From: Serpentinicella alkaliphila
GTDB taxonomy: Bacteria > Bacillota > Clostridia > Peptostreptococcales > Natronincolaceae
Length of the DNA: 64,000 bases
NCBI RefSeq assembly: GCF_018141405.1
Contig: NZ_CP058648.1
Coordinates: forward strand, 15,001-79,000
Direction of reading: 5' to 3'
The position numbers were made by a program, and so were the translations under genes. The notes beneath the pieces are model-generated. The model was not told the origin of the DNA, did not search any database, and was given only the letters and a program-made list of their open reading frames with translations. Below are positions 34,870-43,582 of this stretch, one piece after another; the stretch's first letter is position 1, and the number at the start of each line of letters is the position of its first letter.

Positions 34870-35019
34870 CTATTGTTTTATACCTTTAGCAGGTATAACA
34901 ATGGGTACTCTTGGGGATGGAGTAAGATTAATCTGCTCGATTCCAGTGATAAAAAGAAAGGCTAAACCTAGTGTTATAAATAAAAGTAAGTTCCTATTAC
35001 AATTCCTATTTTTCGTCAT
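34870..35019 (-). CDS. Small single-TM protein (49 aa)
   Basis: ATG at 35019 with GGTGGTGAT 6 bases upstream, stop at 34870. The protein has a polar N-terminus (MTKNRNCNRN), one hydrophobic helix (LLLFITLGLAFLFITGI, residues ~11-27) and a short proline-containing tail (PSPRVPIVIPAKG) that should be outside the cell. The good RBS, the reading length and the tight link to the 34524 gene argue that it is real, although it is short. Confidence 0.55.
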   Translation of the reverse strand: MTKNRNCNRNLLLFITLGLAFLFITGIEQINLTPSPRVPIVIPAKGIKQ

Positions 35020-35103
35020 ATAATCACCACCCACTATACACTTATAATATTATATTTTTTAAAATGTATAGACGTGCCTGACCCTAGACCAAAATAAAAA
35101 AAA

Positions 35104-35958
35104 TTATGCGGGTTCCACATCAGACTCTATAAAATTTTCCTCACCTTTTTTTCTATTAGTCCATAGATTTCTAGTCGTTAATATAATAGTAAGTGTACTT
35201 ATGGTAAATAAAACTATATAACTAATTTGACCTCCAACATTTATAAATCCTAATATAACACTAGTACTATTCCAAAATATATGAATTAAAACAGGTGCCC
35301 AAATAGACCTTATCCATATATAAGACAGGGCTAAAATTATTCCGCCAAAGAAAGTATAAACCATTTGAAGTGTATTACCATGGACGAATCCAAAAATTAG
35401 TGCTTGGGCGAATATAGCAAAGTATATGTTTAGATCATGTTTCAAATTGTTAAAAATCAAACCTCTAAATAGTATCTCCTCAAAAACTGGAACTATAATT
35501 CCAATAGAAAAAATAATTAGTAAAAAGGGTTGTTGTTTCGTTACAGAGTCTATTGTTTTACTATGATTCGGAAAAAACTCATGAATTGATGTAATCATTA
35601 ACAGACTACTTAGAAAAATACTTATTGCCATTCCTAACAGAGAACAAACTACTTTATCCTTCCTAGATAATTTGCTAAAATTTATATACTCTATAAAATT
35701 TATCTTTCTGATTTTAAATATTAACCAGTAAATAAGTAAGGCCATAAGCGCTGATAAAATTATAAAAATATTTATATTATTATAAAAAAATTCATTAACA
35801 TTTTTTAATATTATATCATAGGTTATTTCTCCAGACATGTACACTGGGTATAAAGTCATCATAATAAGTCCTAAAAATAGTCCAACGAATAAATCAGCTG
35901 AGAAATAAATCATTAGATAACCTAGTACTACTAGAACACTTTTAAATCCCTTATTCAT
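35104..35958 (-). CDS. CPBP-family intramembrane metalloprotease
   Basis: 284 aa with about eight membrane helices. The Abi/CPBP motifs are present: E160-E161-x3-R165 (FEEILFRGLIF) and F189-x3-H193 (FGFVHGN). The family includes Rce1-like proteases, processing enzymes and self-immunity proteins for bacteriocins; no bacteriocin gene is visible nearby. RBS GAGGGGA lies upstream of the ATG. Monocistronic. Confidence 0.9.
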   Translation of the reverse strand: MNKGFKSVLVVLGYLMIYFSADLFVGLFLGLIMMTLYPVYMSGEITYDIILKNVNEFFYNNINIFIILSALMALLIYWLIFKIRKINFIEYINFSKLSRKDKVVCSLLGMAISIFLSSLLMITSIHEFFPNHSKTIDSVTKQQPFLLIIFSIGIIVPVFEEILFRGLIFNNLKHDLNIYFAIFAQALIFGFVHGNTLQMVYTFFGGIILALSYIWIRSIWAPVLIHIFWNSTSVILGFINVGGQISYIVLFTISTLTIILTTRNLWTNRKKGEENFIESDVEPA

Positions 35959-36121
35959 AATGTTGTCCCCTCGCTTTATTTAAAAATCTAGTAATATTCT
36001 GATATATTATCCACATAAGCTATTCTAACATAATATTGTTTCTTATGTATCATCATATTGTATAAAACCTCATACTACTATAAAATATGTTTAACAAGAC
36101 TAGAAGAAATGAGGTGCCCAT

Positions 36122-37363
36122 ATGTCTGTTATTAATATTGCACTGGCTCAAATGAACATAATAAAGGGGGATTACGAGAAAAATTTAGAAACCGTAAACC
36201 GTTTATTAGATTCAATTAATGAAAAAGTTGATGTTATAGCCTTACCTGAAATGTGGTCAGTTGATTTTGATTATCGCAGAATGAAAGAACATGGAGAGAA
36301 AAGTTCAATTGTTACAAAGGATTTAAGCGCCATTGCTCAAAAATTTCAATCAGTTGTAATCGGTGGAAGCATTCCTGAAACAATTGGTGACAAAATATTT
36401 AATGCTTCATTTGTATACGATAGACAGGGTAAAATTCAAGATAAGTACTTTAAAATGCATTTAGTCTCTGGTACTAATCTAGAAGGTGAGGTATTCGAAC
36501 CTGGTAATTGGATTCCTTTATTCCATGTAAATAACATCCCTTTTGGTATTGCTAATTGCTATGATATAAGATTTCCTGAATTATTTAGAGGTATTGCACT
36601 TCGAAATGCAAAGGTAATCTTCGTTATAGCCCAATATTCTAATCCTTTATATAACATATGGATTACTTTGTTAAAGGCAAGAGCAATAGAAAACCAAGTT
36701 TATATTGTTGCTGTTAATCGGGTTGGAAAGATATACTTTGGTCATTCTATAGTTATTTCACCTACAGGTGAAGTAATTTATGAGGCAGATGATAAAGAAG
36801 GCCTACATTTAATTAAAATTGATACATCCGAAGTTGATACAATTCAGGGTAGCAGAAGGGACTCTGATATGCTTAATATGTTTGCATATAATAGGCTAGT
36901 TTATAGAAATAACTTCATTGGTGTAGGTGGAATTGTGGAAAAAAATAATAAAATACTTTTTGTCAAACAAAATTATGGTAAACAAAAAGGTATGTGGTTT
37001 TTGCCTGGAGGTTATTTAGATAGGGGGGAAATGCTTGAACATGGTATTGAGCGAGAAGTATTTGAGGAAACAACCGTTAAGGCTAAATGCGAAAACATTT
37101 TAGCCATTCGTGCCCTTAAAAATAATGATGTTATTGATTGCTATATAGTTTTCAAAATGAAATATATTGACGGTACGCCACAGTCAGATAACTTTGAAAA
37201 TACGGATGTTAGATTTTTTTCTATGGAGGAAATAAGTAATAGTAATGAAATCACCATGTTAGCAAAGGAGATTAGTTTGAGTTATCTTTGTAATAAAAAT
37301 AATAAACTTATTTCTGATGGAAACTTTTTGTCAGATCAGGGTCTATGTAAGCTTTATATATAA
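36122..37363 (+). CDS. Nitrilase-superfamily amidohydrolase fused to a Nudix hydrolase
   Basis: 413 aa with two enzyme domains. Residues 1-262 are a carbon-nitrogen hydrolase with the E43 (ALPEMW), K111 (YFKMHL), C146 (ANCYDIRFPE) triad, close to omega-amidase/NIT2-type enzymes. Residues 263-400 are a Nudix domain with a complete box from G297 to about V319: G-x5-E303-x7-REVFEE, except that the last glycine is replaced by Thr. Each domain is normally a separate protein. RBS GAGGTG is 6 bases before the ATG; nothing follows before the shared terminator with tyrS. The nitrilase part probably cleaves a small amide, the Nudix part a nucleotide or diphosphate; whether they act on one pathway is unknown. 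Confidence 0.9.
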   Translation: MSVINIALAQMNIIKGDYEKNLETVNRLLDSINEKVDVIALPEMWSVDFDYRRMKEHGEKSSIVTKDLSAIAQKFQSVVIGGSIPETIGDKIFNASFVYDRQGKIQDKYFKMHLVSGTNLEGEVFEPGNWIPLFHVNNIPFGIANCYDIRFPELFRGIALRNAKVIFVIAQYSNPLYNIWITLLKARAIENQVYIVAVNRVGKIYFGHSIVISPTGEVIYEADDKEGLHLIKIDTSEVDTIQGSRRDSDMLNMFAYNRLVYRNNFIGVGGIVEKNNKILFVKQNYGKQKGMWFLPGGYLDRGEMLEHGIEREVFEETTVKAKCENILAIRALKNNDVIDCYIVFKMKYIDGTPQSDNFENTDVRFFSMEEISNSNEITMLAKEISLSYLCNKNNKLISDGNFLSDQGLCKLYI

Positions 37364-37366
37364 ATA

Positions 37367-37391
37367 ATTAGGTAGGCAATGCCTACCTAAT
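37367..37391. terminator. Bidirectional terminator (nitrilase-Nudix / tyrS)
   Basis: ATTAGGTAGGCA and TGCCTACCTAAT form a perfect 12-bp stem with AT-rich sequence on each side. Confidence 0.85.
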
Positions 37392-37395
37392 CTAT

Positions 37396-38622
37396 TTAAA
37401 CAAGTCTAACTTGATGATATACCTTTTTACCTTTACGAATCAATAGCTTATTATCCTTAAATCTATCCAAATTAATTACTAGATTTGGATCACTTATACT
37501 TTCCTCATCAATAGTCAATCCACCCTGTTGAATTAAACGTCTGCCTTCAGCTCTTGAAGGTATTAAGGCTAATTCTTGTAATAAGGTTAAAATGTCTTTG
37601 CCTTCCTCGAAATCCGTAGTATTCATTTCTGTAAATGGTATATTAGCTAAATTCGCACCGCCTGAGAATAGTGCCTTAGCGGCTTCTTGTGCTTTTTGGG
37701 CTTCTTCTTCACCATGCACTAATTTAGTTACTTCAAAGGCTAAAACTTCTTTAGCTTTGTTGATTTCTGAGCCTTCTAATGCACCAAGTCTTCTTACCTC
37801 ATCCATTGGTAAGAATGTTAATAAAGCTAAGGTCTTCTCAACATCTCTATCATCTATATTACGGATATATTGGTAGAACTCATAAGGTGATGTTTTATCC
37901 CCATCAAGCCAAATAGTTCCAGACTCAGTTTTGCCCATTTTTTTACCTTCACTTGTTGTAAGAAGTTTAAAAGTGAGGGCATATACTGACTCTCCTTCAA
38001 CCTTTCTTATTAATTCATAACCACTTAAAATATTTGACCATTGATCATTACCACCTAACTGCAATTTACAGTTATAACGTCTAAATAATTCTAAGAAATC
38101 ATAGGATTGCATTATCATATAGTTAAACTCTAAAAAGGTTAAGCCCCCATCTAATCTTGATTTATAGCATTCTGCTCCTAACATTCTATTAATAGAGAAG
38201 AACCTTCCAATTTCTCTTAAAAAATCAATATAGTTTAGATTTAGTAGCCAGTCAGCATTATTAACCAAAAGTGCTTTGTCATCGTCAAAATTAATAAATC
38301 TTGAAAGTTGTTGTTTAAAACGCTCCGCATTATGGCCAATTTGCTCTATTGTTAACATCTTTCGCATATCTGTTTTTCCAGATGGATCACCTACCATAGT
38401 GGTTCCACCACCTAAAAGTGCAATAGGCCTGTGGCCTGCCCTTTGCATATGCATCATTGCAACTACTTGTAGAAAGTGTCCTAAGTGTAAGCTATCTGCC
38501 GTAGCGTCAAAACCTATATAAAAAGATACACTTTCTTTTTCTAAAAGCTCTCTTAATTCCTCCGGATGTGTAGCTTGTTCAACAAAGCCACGCTCAGATA
38601 AAACATCAAAAATATTTGCCAT
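37396..38622 (-). CDS. tyrS: Tyrosyl-tRNA synthetase
   Basis: 408 aa from the ATG at 38622 (AGGAGGAAT 7 bases upstream); a longer upstream reading is rejected because it would run through the T-box leader. The HIGH-type motif is HLGH ([10 protein letters not shown]) and the KMSKS motif is KMGKTES. Tyrosine-recognition residues in [24 protein letters not shown] are typical of TyrRS-1 (TyrS). A C-terminal S4 domain ([14 protein letters not shown]) binds the tRNA. Controlled by the T-box at about 38640-38880. Confidence 0.97.
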   Translation of the reverse strand: MANIFDVLSERGFVEQATHPEELRELLEKESVSFYIGFDATADSLHLGHFLQVVAMMHMQRAGHRPIALLGGGTTMVGDPSGKTDMRKMLTIEQIGHNAERFKQQLSRFINFDDDKALLVNNADWLLNLNYIDFLREIGRFFSINRMLGAECYKSRLDGGLTFLEFNYMIMQSYDFLELFRRYNCKLQLGGNDQWSNILSGYELIRKVEGESVYALTFKLLTTSEGKKMGKTESGTIWLDGDKTSPYEFYQYIRNIDDRDVEKTLALLTFLPMDEVRRLGALEGSEINKAKEVLAFEVTKLVHGEEEAQKAQEAAKALFSGGANLANIPFTEMNTTDFEEGKDILTLLQELALIPSRAEGRRLIQQGGLTIDEESISDPNLVINLDRFKDNKLLIRKGKKVYHQVRLV

Positions 38623-38639
38623 AACAATTCCTCCTACTC

Positions 38640-38880
38640 TATTTTTCAAAAACAAAAAAGAGCCTTTCCATCCTATAAGGACGAGAAGACTCGTGGTACC
38701 ACCTTAATTCACATTCTATAAAAGATTGCCTTAAAATTACTATAACGGGTAATAGCCGCAATGGTTTCCCATTGTAACTCCAGAGTGTAATTCGCTACTT
38801 AAGCATTACAAACTTTTCACCCACCAGTCTGCTCTCTAAAATATAACCTAAGTGCTACTTATTCTTTCATAGTTTTAAAA
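38640..38880 (-). promoter_or_regulatory. T-box leader of tyrS (specifier TAC)
   Basis: On the minus strand the leader shows stem I with AGAGAGCAGA, the specifier loop GAATTACACTC carrying TAC (38787-38789, Tyr), the T-box sequence AAGGTGGTACCACG (38693-38706) and a terminator/antiterminator region ending in CTCTTTTTTG. Uncharged tRNA-Tyr should favour antitermination. Confidence 0.9.
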
Positions 38881-38945
38881 TTTGTTGTTTTAGTTTCTTG
38901 TATATTATTATATTTTTACCACTATTGTCAAGTGTTAAATAAAAA

Positions 38946-41366
38946 CTATTCAATATCTTTAAAATAGTGACCTCTAGTATATTTAAAGCCAAGTTGTTCT
39001 ACATCAAAATATCTTCTATTATTATATATCTCCATTATACTTAGTATGGAATCCGGTGATTCGTTAGTTATATCAAGCCTTAACACATTAACTTTTGAAT
39101 TCAAAAAGTTTTCTATTTTATCCCCCATAAAAATAGGATGACTATTATATATAACAGTACGCCCTAAAGCATCTCTAGAAATTGGGAAAGAATAATCCTT
39201 TTCATCTCTTAAACTCCAATTTAACTTATGCTTAGGCTCTTTGCAGCTGTTACATTTTTTATCACATACATTTTCATTTATAGCGGGGCAGTATTCAGTC
39301 GTCATAACCGAAGTCTTTCCATAAACTATACACTCGATTTCAATATCTGTATCAACATTTAAATTAGAAATAGACTTTAAATCCAGTTCCTGTGATAAAG
39401 TAACTCCTGAAACCTTTAACTCACTAAATTCCTTTACTGTAAAACTATTGAATATATTTAAGGTCATATCAGTAACAATGTTTAAGCTTGAATAGTTTTC
39501 CTTAAGATATTTTAGCATCCCTAAATCACCAACTAAAACTCCATCTAATTGATTATTTTTAATAACTGAGTCATATAACTTAAACTCATTATCCTTTATA
39601 ATATTAGGGGTTTTCAAGTAGATTTCACAGTTGCTATTTCTACATAAATCAAGAGCCTTAGAAATATTATCAATGTCACTAAAATATATTCTATCTACCT
39701 TTTTTTGAAGGACTACCTTTAGTTGATCTAAATCCTCTACTTTAACAGATAACTTAAATTCTTTATTAGTATTTATTTTTTTATATATTGGTTCTGAATC
39801 TACATCCTTTAGTTTTTGTTGTTTTCTGTTATTTCTATTCCTTCTTAGTTCAATTAAACTATTAACCGCGTCTCTCCTAAGCTCATTTATAACTGATAAT
39901 GGTACTGCACATTCAGGTTTTAAATCTATATCCATAGATACTAACTCAAAAGGGGTATTATTAAGCTTTTTTAAATTAGTTAAAAGCTTTTCTTCAGTTA
40001 AAGCTACTTTTTGTGCCTTCTCAACTGTAGATGTACTCTTTAAATTTACTGTGTTTTTTAGGTCGTCATATAAAGTAAGCTCAATTGGTTTACCTATCTC
40101 TATCTTTATATTACCCTTTATAGAATTCTTTTTATTTTCAATATCCTTCTCATAGGTCTTTTCAAGCTCTTTTATTAATTGACTGTCCAAGGTTTTATAT
40201 ACTTCGTCTCCAGTACATATAATATCCTTTAATTCAATTTCCACAGTTTCACCTTTTTTTGCTTCATGGGTTAACCTATTATTTTTATATATTTTATTAA
40301 CGGTTCCACCGGTCTCCGATTTACCCCAAACCTCAATTCCATCTCCATGTACTATGTCATCCTCTAATGATATAGTAAATCGCCCCAAAGCTTTGTTAAA
40401 TGCCGAAACTTTACCTAGATAAATCCCACTATTATTTGGTTTATCAATATTTATAACCTGTTTATTTCTCTCACTGAACAAATAACCTTTAGTAAATTTC
40501 CTATTGAACACCTGGGCTATCTTTTTCTGAATTTCCTTATCCTTTAATTCTTTTCCTGTACTTAAATATAAATCTATAGCTTTTCTATATGCTCCTACTA
40601 TTGCAGCTACATATTGAGGCTTTTTCATTCTTCCCTCTATTTTAAAAGATGTAACCCCACTATTAATTAAAGCTGATATATTCTCCAAAGTATTTAAATC
40701 TCTCATACTCATATAGTAAAATGGACGACCTTTTCCATGCTGATTATTTGAATCAATTAATTCATATTTTTTTCTACAAGGTTGGGCACACTTACCTCTG
40801 TTTCCACTTCTTCCTCCAATAAAGCTACTCATTAAACATTGACCTGAGTAACTAACACATAAGGCCCCGTGCACAAACACCTCTAATTCTACTCCAGTAT
40901 TTCTTTTAATTACGTCTATTTCCTCTAAACCTAACTCCCTGGCTAGTACCACCCTTTTAGCCCCAAGTTCTTTTAAGAGCTTTACACCGTAACTATTATG
41001 TAAGGTCATCTGAGTGCTACAATGTATTTCAAAGTCTGGATATAGCTCTTTTATTAACTTCAGTGCCCCTAAATCCTGTACTATCACTGCATCAACATCT
41101 GTATTATATAAAAAATTTATATATTCCAATAGTTTGTTAATCTCGCTATCCTTTACTAGGGTGTTTACAGCAAAATATATTTTTACTCCACGTATATGGG
41201 CATACTCAACTGCCTCTTTTATTCTTTCCCTGCTAAAATTCGAAGCATAAGCTCTAGCACTAAATTCCGTTCCACCCATATATATGGCATCAGCTCCGTT
41301 TTGAACTGCTGCTACTAATGCTTCATAACTTCCAGCGGGAGCTAGTAATTCTATTTCTCTTTTCAT
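38946..41366 (-). CDS. U32-family protein with DUF3656 (RlhA-like)
   Basis: 806 aa. Residues 1-350 are the U32 domain: ELLAPAGSYEALVAAVQNGADAIY, VFVHGALCVSYSGQC and GGRSGNRGKCAQPCR with the conserved cysteines that hold an Fe-S cluster. The middle (about 380-530) matches DUF3656 and a second U32-like half follows with a C-terminal cysteine cluster (NENVCDKKCNSCKEPKH). In E. coli, RlhA of this class hydroxylates 23S rRNA C2501 using prephenate. The length and architecture fit that group better than true peptidases. Start ATG at 41366. Confidence 0.88.
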   Translation of the reverse strand: MKREIELLAPAGSYEALVAAVQNGADAIYMGGTEFSARAYASNFSRERIKEAVEYAHIRGVKIYFAVNTLVKDSEINKLLEYINFLYNTDVDAVIVQDLGALKLIKELYPDFEIHCSTQMTLHNSYGVKLLKELGAKRVVLARELGLEEIDVIKRNTGVELEVFVHGALCVSYSGQCLMSSFIGGRSGNRGKCAQPCRKKYELIDSNNQHGKGRPFYYMSMRDLNTLENISALINSGVTSFKIEGRMKKPQYVAAIVGAYRKAIDLYLSTGKELKDKEIQKKIAQVFNRKFTKGYLFSERNKQVINIDKPNNSGIYLGKVSAFNKALGRFTISLEDDIVHGDGIEVWGKSETGGTVNKIYKNNRLTHEAKKGETVEIELKDIICTGDEVYKTLDSQLIKELEKTYEKDIENKKNSIKGNIKIEIGKPIELTLYDDLKNTVNLKSTSTVEKAQKVALTEEKLLTNLKKLNNTPFELVSMDIDLKPECAVPLSVINELRRDAVNSLIELRRNRNNRKQQKLKDVDSEPIYKKINTNKEFKLSVKVEDLDQLKVVLQKKVDRIYFSDIDNISKALDLCRNSNCEIYLKTPNIIKDNEFKLYDSVIKNNQLDGVLVGDLGMLKYLKENYSSLNIVTDMTLNIFNSFTVKEFSELKVSGVTLSQELDLKSISNLNVDTDIEIECIVYGKTSVMTTEYCPAINENVCDKKCNSCKEPKHKLNWSLRDEKDYSFPISRDALGRTVIYNSHPIFMGDKIENFLNSKVNVLRLDITNESPDSILSIMEIYNNRRYFDVEQLGFKYTRGHYFKDIE

Positions 41367-41449
41367 TATTTAACAACCTCTCTTTGGTTTTTGACATTAA
41401 TATTATATCACTTGGAAAACTTTTTAAAATAATTTCTTAAATAAAAATT

Positions 41450-41490
41450 TAAAAAGCCCAGATTCTAATTAAAAATCTAGGCCTCCGAAA
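41450..41490 (-). terminator. Terminator after the 41540 gene
   Basis: Minus strand: GCCTAGATT / AATCTGGGC stem followed by TTTTTAAATTTTT. Confidence 0.75.
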
Positions 41491-41539
41491 TTATAAAATT
41501 TAATACTAAAATGCTTTTTTAACTTCTCTAAATGTTATG

Positions 41540-42133
41540 TCAATCTTCATTCATATTAAATACTTCTACATTTTTAAGCTGGCCCATTTCCTCTATTTTA
41601 CTAACTAGTCCCTCATAATTTTCAAACTTCTTTATAGTTATAGCTTCACTAAAATTTTCCAAAGAATCTATACTTTCTACATACCTTATTCTAATCCCAT
41701 ACTGTGTAAATCTGGCAGCATAAATATAACCAATTTGTATTGATTTAATATTTTCCCATCGATAAAAACTAGACGGTTCCTTTTGATATATGGAGTAAAT
41801 CCTGATCCCGTCATTATCTATAGTAATACCCATATTTTTAAAAAATAGTAAGTGTAGTGCTACTAATACTGGTATCATTGACATTCCGAGTAAAAGTATG
41901 CTATTTTCCTTTTGTTCATTTGCACCCGAAAGTGCAAAATATCTTATCATCTCTTCTGCGTTCATATCACTTAGTTGGATATTTAGATTTTTTGATTTAG
42001 CTATTATTTTATTAGCTTCTATAATGCCACCAATTGCATTTATAACTAGCGGTGTTATTATAAGTATTATTATAATTAAATATATCATTTGTTTCTTTTT
42101 GTTTAGTTTATATTCCGTTACTTTATAGGACAA
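41540..42133 (-). CDS. Membrane protein with a C-terminal PH-like domain
   Basis: 197 aa from the TTG at 42133, chosen because AAAGGAG is 7 bases upstream; an in-frame upstream ATG reading would start inside the zapA terminator at 42178-42212 and is rejected. Two hydrophobic helices (residues ~17-38 and ~78-97) are followed by a soluble beta-rich domain with GITIDNDGIRIYS and YRWENIKSIQIGYI, which looks like the bacterial PH-domain fold that sits on many membrane proteins. Function unknown. Confidence 0.7.
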   Translation of the reverse strand: MSYKVTEYKLNKKKQMIYLIIIILIITPLVINAIGGIIEANKIIAKSKNLNIQLSDMNAEEMIRYFALSGANEQKENSILLLGMSMIPVLVALHLLFFKNMGITIDNDGIRIYSIYQKEPSSFYRWENIKSIQIGYIYAARFTQYGIRIRYVESIDSLENFSEAITIKKFENYEGLVSKIEEMGQLKNVEVFNMNED

Positions 42134-42177
42134 TAAAATTCTCCTTTCTAATAACACATTTACATGAATTCGAAAAA

Positions 42178-42212
42178 AAAAGACTTTAGACAACAATTCC
42201 AAAGTCTTTATT
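42178..42212 (-). terminator. Terminator after zapA
   Basis: Minus strand: AAAGACTTTGG / CTAAAGTCTTT stem followed by a run of nine T residues. Confidence 0.85.
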
Positions 42213-42217
42213 TTTAA

Positions 42218-42790
42218 TTATTTTTTAATGTTTTTGTTATTATAGTAATTCTTTTGTTCATTTCTGTTTATAAGATCTTCTAGCTTATTTTGTGCCTCAA
42301 CAAGCTTCATCTGATTATCTAACACTTTATTTCTAAGCTCATTAATTATATTGTCAGCTTTATTTAGTTCATCGTCCTTTACCTTTAAAGTTTCTTTTAA
42401 TTCTTCATTTTCGAGCTCTGTTTTTTCTTTATATAATAAAAGATCCTCAACTTGTCTTTGAAGCAAAGCACATACTTCATTTTTTTCTTCCAACTCTTTA
42501 ACAATATCTTTATAGTGGGTCTTCCATCCTTCCACTTCTTCTTTAGGTGAACTTTGTTCCTTTTGTAATTTCTCTAACTCAGTTGTAGTTTTTAAAAACT
42601 GATCAGCTATATTAATACTTGCTAAGACTGCAATCATAGCAGTGCTAAGGTGTTTATTTGTTTTCGCAATAAACTCCATAGTATCATCTACAAATGTACC
42701 AACTTTTATTAAATAATCCTTCGGCTCAACGCCAACGATTGGATATTCTTGACCATTTATTTTAACGAACACTTTATTCTTCGTTTGCAT
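42218..42790 (-). CDS. zapA: Cell division protein ZapA with extended coiled coil
   Basis: 190 aa. Residues 1-95 match the ZapA domain (KVFVKINGQEYPIVG, TVDD-like FVDDTMEFIAKTN, STAMIAVLASINIADQF). ZapA binds FtsZ and bundles protofilaments at the Z-ring. The rest is a very charged coiled coil (about 90-180), longer than in the usual 85-100-aa ZapA. A good RBS (AAGGAGG) precedes the ATG. In Firmicutes zapA is often next to pheST, as here. Confidence 0.88.
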   Translation of the reverse strand: MQTKNKVFVKINGQEYPIVGVEPKDYLIKVGTFVDDTMEFIAKTNKHLSTAMIAVLASINIADQFLKTTTELEKLQKEQSSPKEEVEGWKTHYKDIVKELEEKNEVCALLQRQVEDLLLYKEKTELENEELKETLKVKDDELNKADNIINELRNKVLDNQMKLVEAQNKLEDLINRNEQKNYYNNKNIKK

Positions 42791-42912
42791 CCTTGCTAAC
42801 CTCCTTACTACTTTATCATATATATATCTTCTTTATAAAGTTAGAAACTCCTGCTTAGTAAAGAGTAAAATCATAAAATCTTTTATATTTCATAACAAAA
42901 ATTATAATTAAA

Positions 42913-43128
42913 TCAAGATAAATCAACTGCATCAAAAATCATTTTCTTACAGTTTTCGCAATAGAAGGTTTCAATTTGATTTTGAGTCCAAGCAGTTAAC
43001 TTAATTCCTCTTTGAAATTGACTTATAAATGCTCCTTTATTTCTCGACTCCTCTATCCATTTTAAAGGATCCCTTAAGGCAGATATATATCCTTTTAACA
43101 TATTTTCGTGGCAATATGGACACTCCAT
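42913..43128 (-). CDS. Small zinc-ribbon protein (DUF6487-like)
   Basis: 71 aa with CPYC (residues 3-6) at the N-terminus and CENC (residues 57-60) near the C-terminus, which together should bind one zinc ion. The central part with IKLTAWTQNQIETFYC is typical for the family. RBS AGGAGGTG lies 9 bases before the ATG. Role unknown. Confidence 0.75.
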   Translation of the reverse strand: MECPYCHENMLKGYISALRDPLKWIEESRNKGAFISQFQRGIKLTAWTQNQIETFYCENCKKMIFDAVDLS

Positions 43129-43296
43129 AGGGCTACACCTCCTGAATTCAAATAATGATTCTATTCTTTATTTCTACTATATACATGGGCTGACAAATTA
43201 ATAAATATTTTTAATATATAGTTATCCATAATATTTATTTATGTTTTGCACACCATAAGTACTACAAGGATTATTAATAATTTAAGGAGTGATTAT

Positions 43297-43482
43297 ATGG
43301 CTCGAAATAAACTTGTCATCCCAGAAGCCCGTCAGGCTTTGGAACAATTTAAGGTAGAAATAGCAAATGAATTTGGTGTGGATAACCCACAATCTTTAGC
43401 CTCAAATCATACTGGTTATATAGTAAGAAGACTGGTTGAAATGGGCGAAAAACAGTTAATAGAGAATTACAAAAATAAATAG
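43297..43482 (+). CDS. Alpha/beta-type small acid-soluble spore protein
   Basis: 61 aa from the ATG at 43297 (TTAAGGAG 7 bases upstream). It has VIPEARQALEQFKVEIANEFGV and a C-terminal YIVRRLVEMGEKQLIENY, the two DNA-binding helices of the family. The central loop that usually holds NGxVGG is shortened, so it is a compact variant. SASPs coat spore DNA; this is the clearest sign that the organism sporulates. Expression is expected in the forespore; a CATAATA sequence about 55 bases upstream could be part of a sigma-G/F -10 element but no clear -35 was found. A strong terminator follows. Confidence 0.88.
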   Translation: MARNKLVIPEARQALEQFKVEIANEFGVDNPQSLASNHTGYIVRRLVEMGEKQLIENYKNK

Positions 43483-43549
43483 TGTTTACAATTTTTTTAT
43501 CAATTTAGTTATAGCTGTATCAGTATATTTGACAACTTATATAAAAATC

Positions 43550-43582
43550 GGGAGATAGACTTAAACTATCTCCCGCTTCTTT
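43550..43582. terminator. Bidirectional terminator (SASP / pheT)
   Basis: GGGAGATAG and CTATCTCCC form a perfect 9-bp stem, with T-rich tails on both strands. Confidence 0.88.

Noticed and set aside
42133-42202. ATG start upstream of the 41540 membrane protein
   Set aside because: It would place the start inside the zapA terminator; the TTG at 42133 has a good RBS.
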